DNA from: Aquificaceae bacterium
Lineage (GTDB): Bacteria > Aquificota > Aquificia > Aquificales > Aquificaceae
Assembly: GCA_015487365.1 (NCBI GenBank)
Contig: WFPT01000008.1
Location: forward strand, 1 to 8,650
Direction of reading: 5' to 3'
Length of the DNA stretch: 8,650 bases
Below the pieces are notes generated by a model that ran no database searches, was not told the origin of the DNA, and saw only the letters and a program-made list of their open reading frames with translations. Position 1 is the first letter of the stretch. Each line of letters begins with the position of its first letter. The translations under genes were made by a program, and so were the position numbers. Positions 7,985 through 8,650 of this stretch are shown in pieces.

Positions 7985-8650
7985 GGAATGGGCAATCAGG
8001 AGTAGGTAAAGGAGGAGGGGTAAAAGTCCGTAGTGGGAGCCACTCCTACTCAAACTCCTGTAAAGGTTTATTAGGAAAAAGCTAAAAAAGGCCAAGGAAA
8101 AAAGGATTAACAGACCGAAGGGAAAGCTCCTACTCCTGATGGTCCAATAAAGGAGCTGGGGAAAGAGCAGGAGGGGGTAAAGACAAAAGGATAGTCTAAA
8201 TAGGAGCTCACCCAGATAAACCTGGGGATTTACTCCAACTTCCTTACCTTTAAAGTAAAGGTTCGTTAGCTCCCTCAAACTTAAAAAATCAACCGCCTTT
8301 ACAAAACCTACGAGCTCTTCCTCCCCTACGGGCAGTTTAAAAACCTTACCCCTTAATGTGCGCTCCTTCCCTCCGTTTAGCTCGTAAAGCTTGGCGGAAA
8401 ATAGGTAAATCTCCCTACCCTTTAAAATACCTTCCTTTGCCCTTATCAGGTAGGTATTTTTCCCTTCTTCTAAGAACAGAAAAAAGTCCCTCAGCTTACC
8501 CGAGGGAAGGAAAAGGCTACCCAAGTTTAAAAAGTAGGTCCTGTTTCCCTCCTTCCCTTTAAACCAAAGGTCCTTACCAAAGTAGCTCCTCCTTTCCCCT
8601 CCCTTACCCCTCTCGTAAAGCCTTGAAGATTCCAAGGCCTTAGGTAAGAC
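7943..8650 (-). CDS. LptF/LptG-family permease, C-terminal 235 residues (partial at window edge)
   Basis: The frame is open to the right edge, so the start lies outside; the TTG at 8635 is an internal Leu codon, not a start. LptF and LptG are the inner-membrane partners of LptB in the ABC transporter that extracts lipopolysaccharide for transport to the outer membrane. The visible part starts with VLPKA, typical of the segment before the periplasmic jellyroll domain. A beta-rich soluble part follows (to about residue 120, with DLWFKG), then the family-like LSLRELTNLYFKGKEVG (124-140 region). Three membrane segments end the protein at about 150-170, 175-198 and 206-222; the last holds HYGLLPLLLYLLL, like TM6 of the family. 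Which of the two paralogues it is cannot be told. It ends inside tpiA, overlapping it by 42 bases on the opposite strand. Confidence 0.87.
   Translation of the reverse strand, partial: VLPKALESSRLYERGKGGERRSYFGKDLWFKGKEGNRTYFLNLGSLFLPSGKLRDFFLFLEEGKNTYLIRAKEGILKGREIYLFSAKLYELNGGKERTLRGKVFKLPVGEEELVGFVKAVDFLSLRELTNLYFKGKEVGVNPQVYLGELLFRLSFCLYPLLLFPQLLYWTIRSRSFPFGLLILFSLAFFSFFLINLYRSLSRSGSHYGLLPLLLYLLLIAHSLKRIYDIKEGGNL

Noticed and set aside
8356..8562. Plus-strand open frame of 68 codons at the right end
   Set aside because: It lies entirely antisense to the LptF/G-like gene, has Arg/Lys/Ser/Pro-rich shadow composition and no ribosome site.
7943..8635. TTG at 8635 as the start of the LptF/G-like gene
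   Set aside because: The frame stays open to the window edge and the visible part lacks the first three membrane segments of the family, so the gene is simply cut.

Overview
The window suggests a thermophilic Gram-negative bacterium, most likely of the Aquificales (Aquifex / Hydrogenobacter / Thermocrinis type). This is inferred from style only. The proteins are rich in Lys, Glu and Arg, Arg is coded mostly by AGG and Ile often by ATA, genes are packed with overlaps and with functionally unrelated neighbours, and an LptF/LptG permease implies an outer membrane with lipopolysaccharide. No rRNA or species marker is present.

Layout. A leftward block (254 to 1 and 1759 to 241) reads, in transcription order: a NifS/IscS-type cysteine desulfurase homologue, a small acidic protein of unknown function, and the start of ubiX (flavin prenyltransferase, cut by the window edge). 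A 122-bp divergent intergenic region (1760-1881) follows. A rightward block (1882-7984) holds thiC (HMP-P synthase), uvrA (excision repair ATPase), a secreted M16 zinc peptidase and tpiA (triosephosphate isomerase). These four are joined with a 0-bp gap, a 52-bp overlap and a 4-bp overlap, so they very probably form one transcript. From the right edge a leftward LptF/LptG-family permease (C-terminal half only) runs back and overlaps the 3' end of tpiA tail to tail by 42 bp. No stretch over about 125 bp lacks a gene.

Most of the window is ordinary housekeeping content. The exception is the NifS/IscS homologue. It is full length, in frame and has a strong ribosome binding site, but it lacks the lysine that forms the Schiff base with PLP (Leu212 instead) and the arginine that normally holds the substrate carboxylate (Val361 instead). 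Other PLP contacts are also replaced. It keeps the mobile-loop persulfide cysteine (Cys335), the His that stacks on PLP and the Asp that contacts the pyridine nitrogen. It looks like a cysteine-desulfurase-like protein that has lost classical desulfurase chemistry, with a small unknown protein encoded next to it.

The divergent region between this gene and thiC holds a perfect 12-bp palindrome that offers a TATAAA on both strands, a 7-bp inverted repeat, tandem Shine-Dalgarno copies before thiC, and a sequence able to pair with the Shine-Dalgarno of the desulfurase-like gene. No TPP riboswitch is seen in front of thiC.
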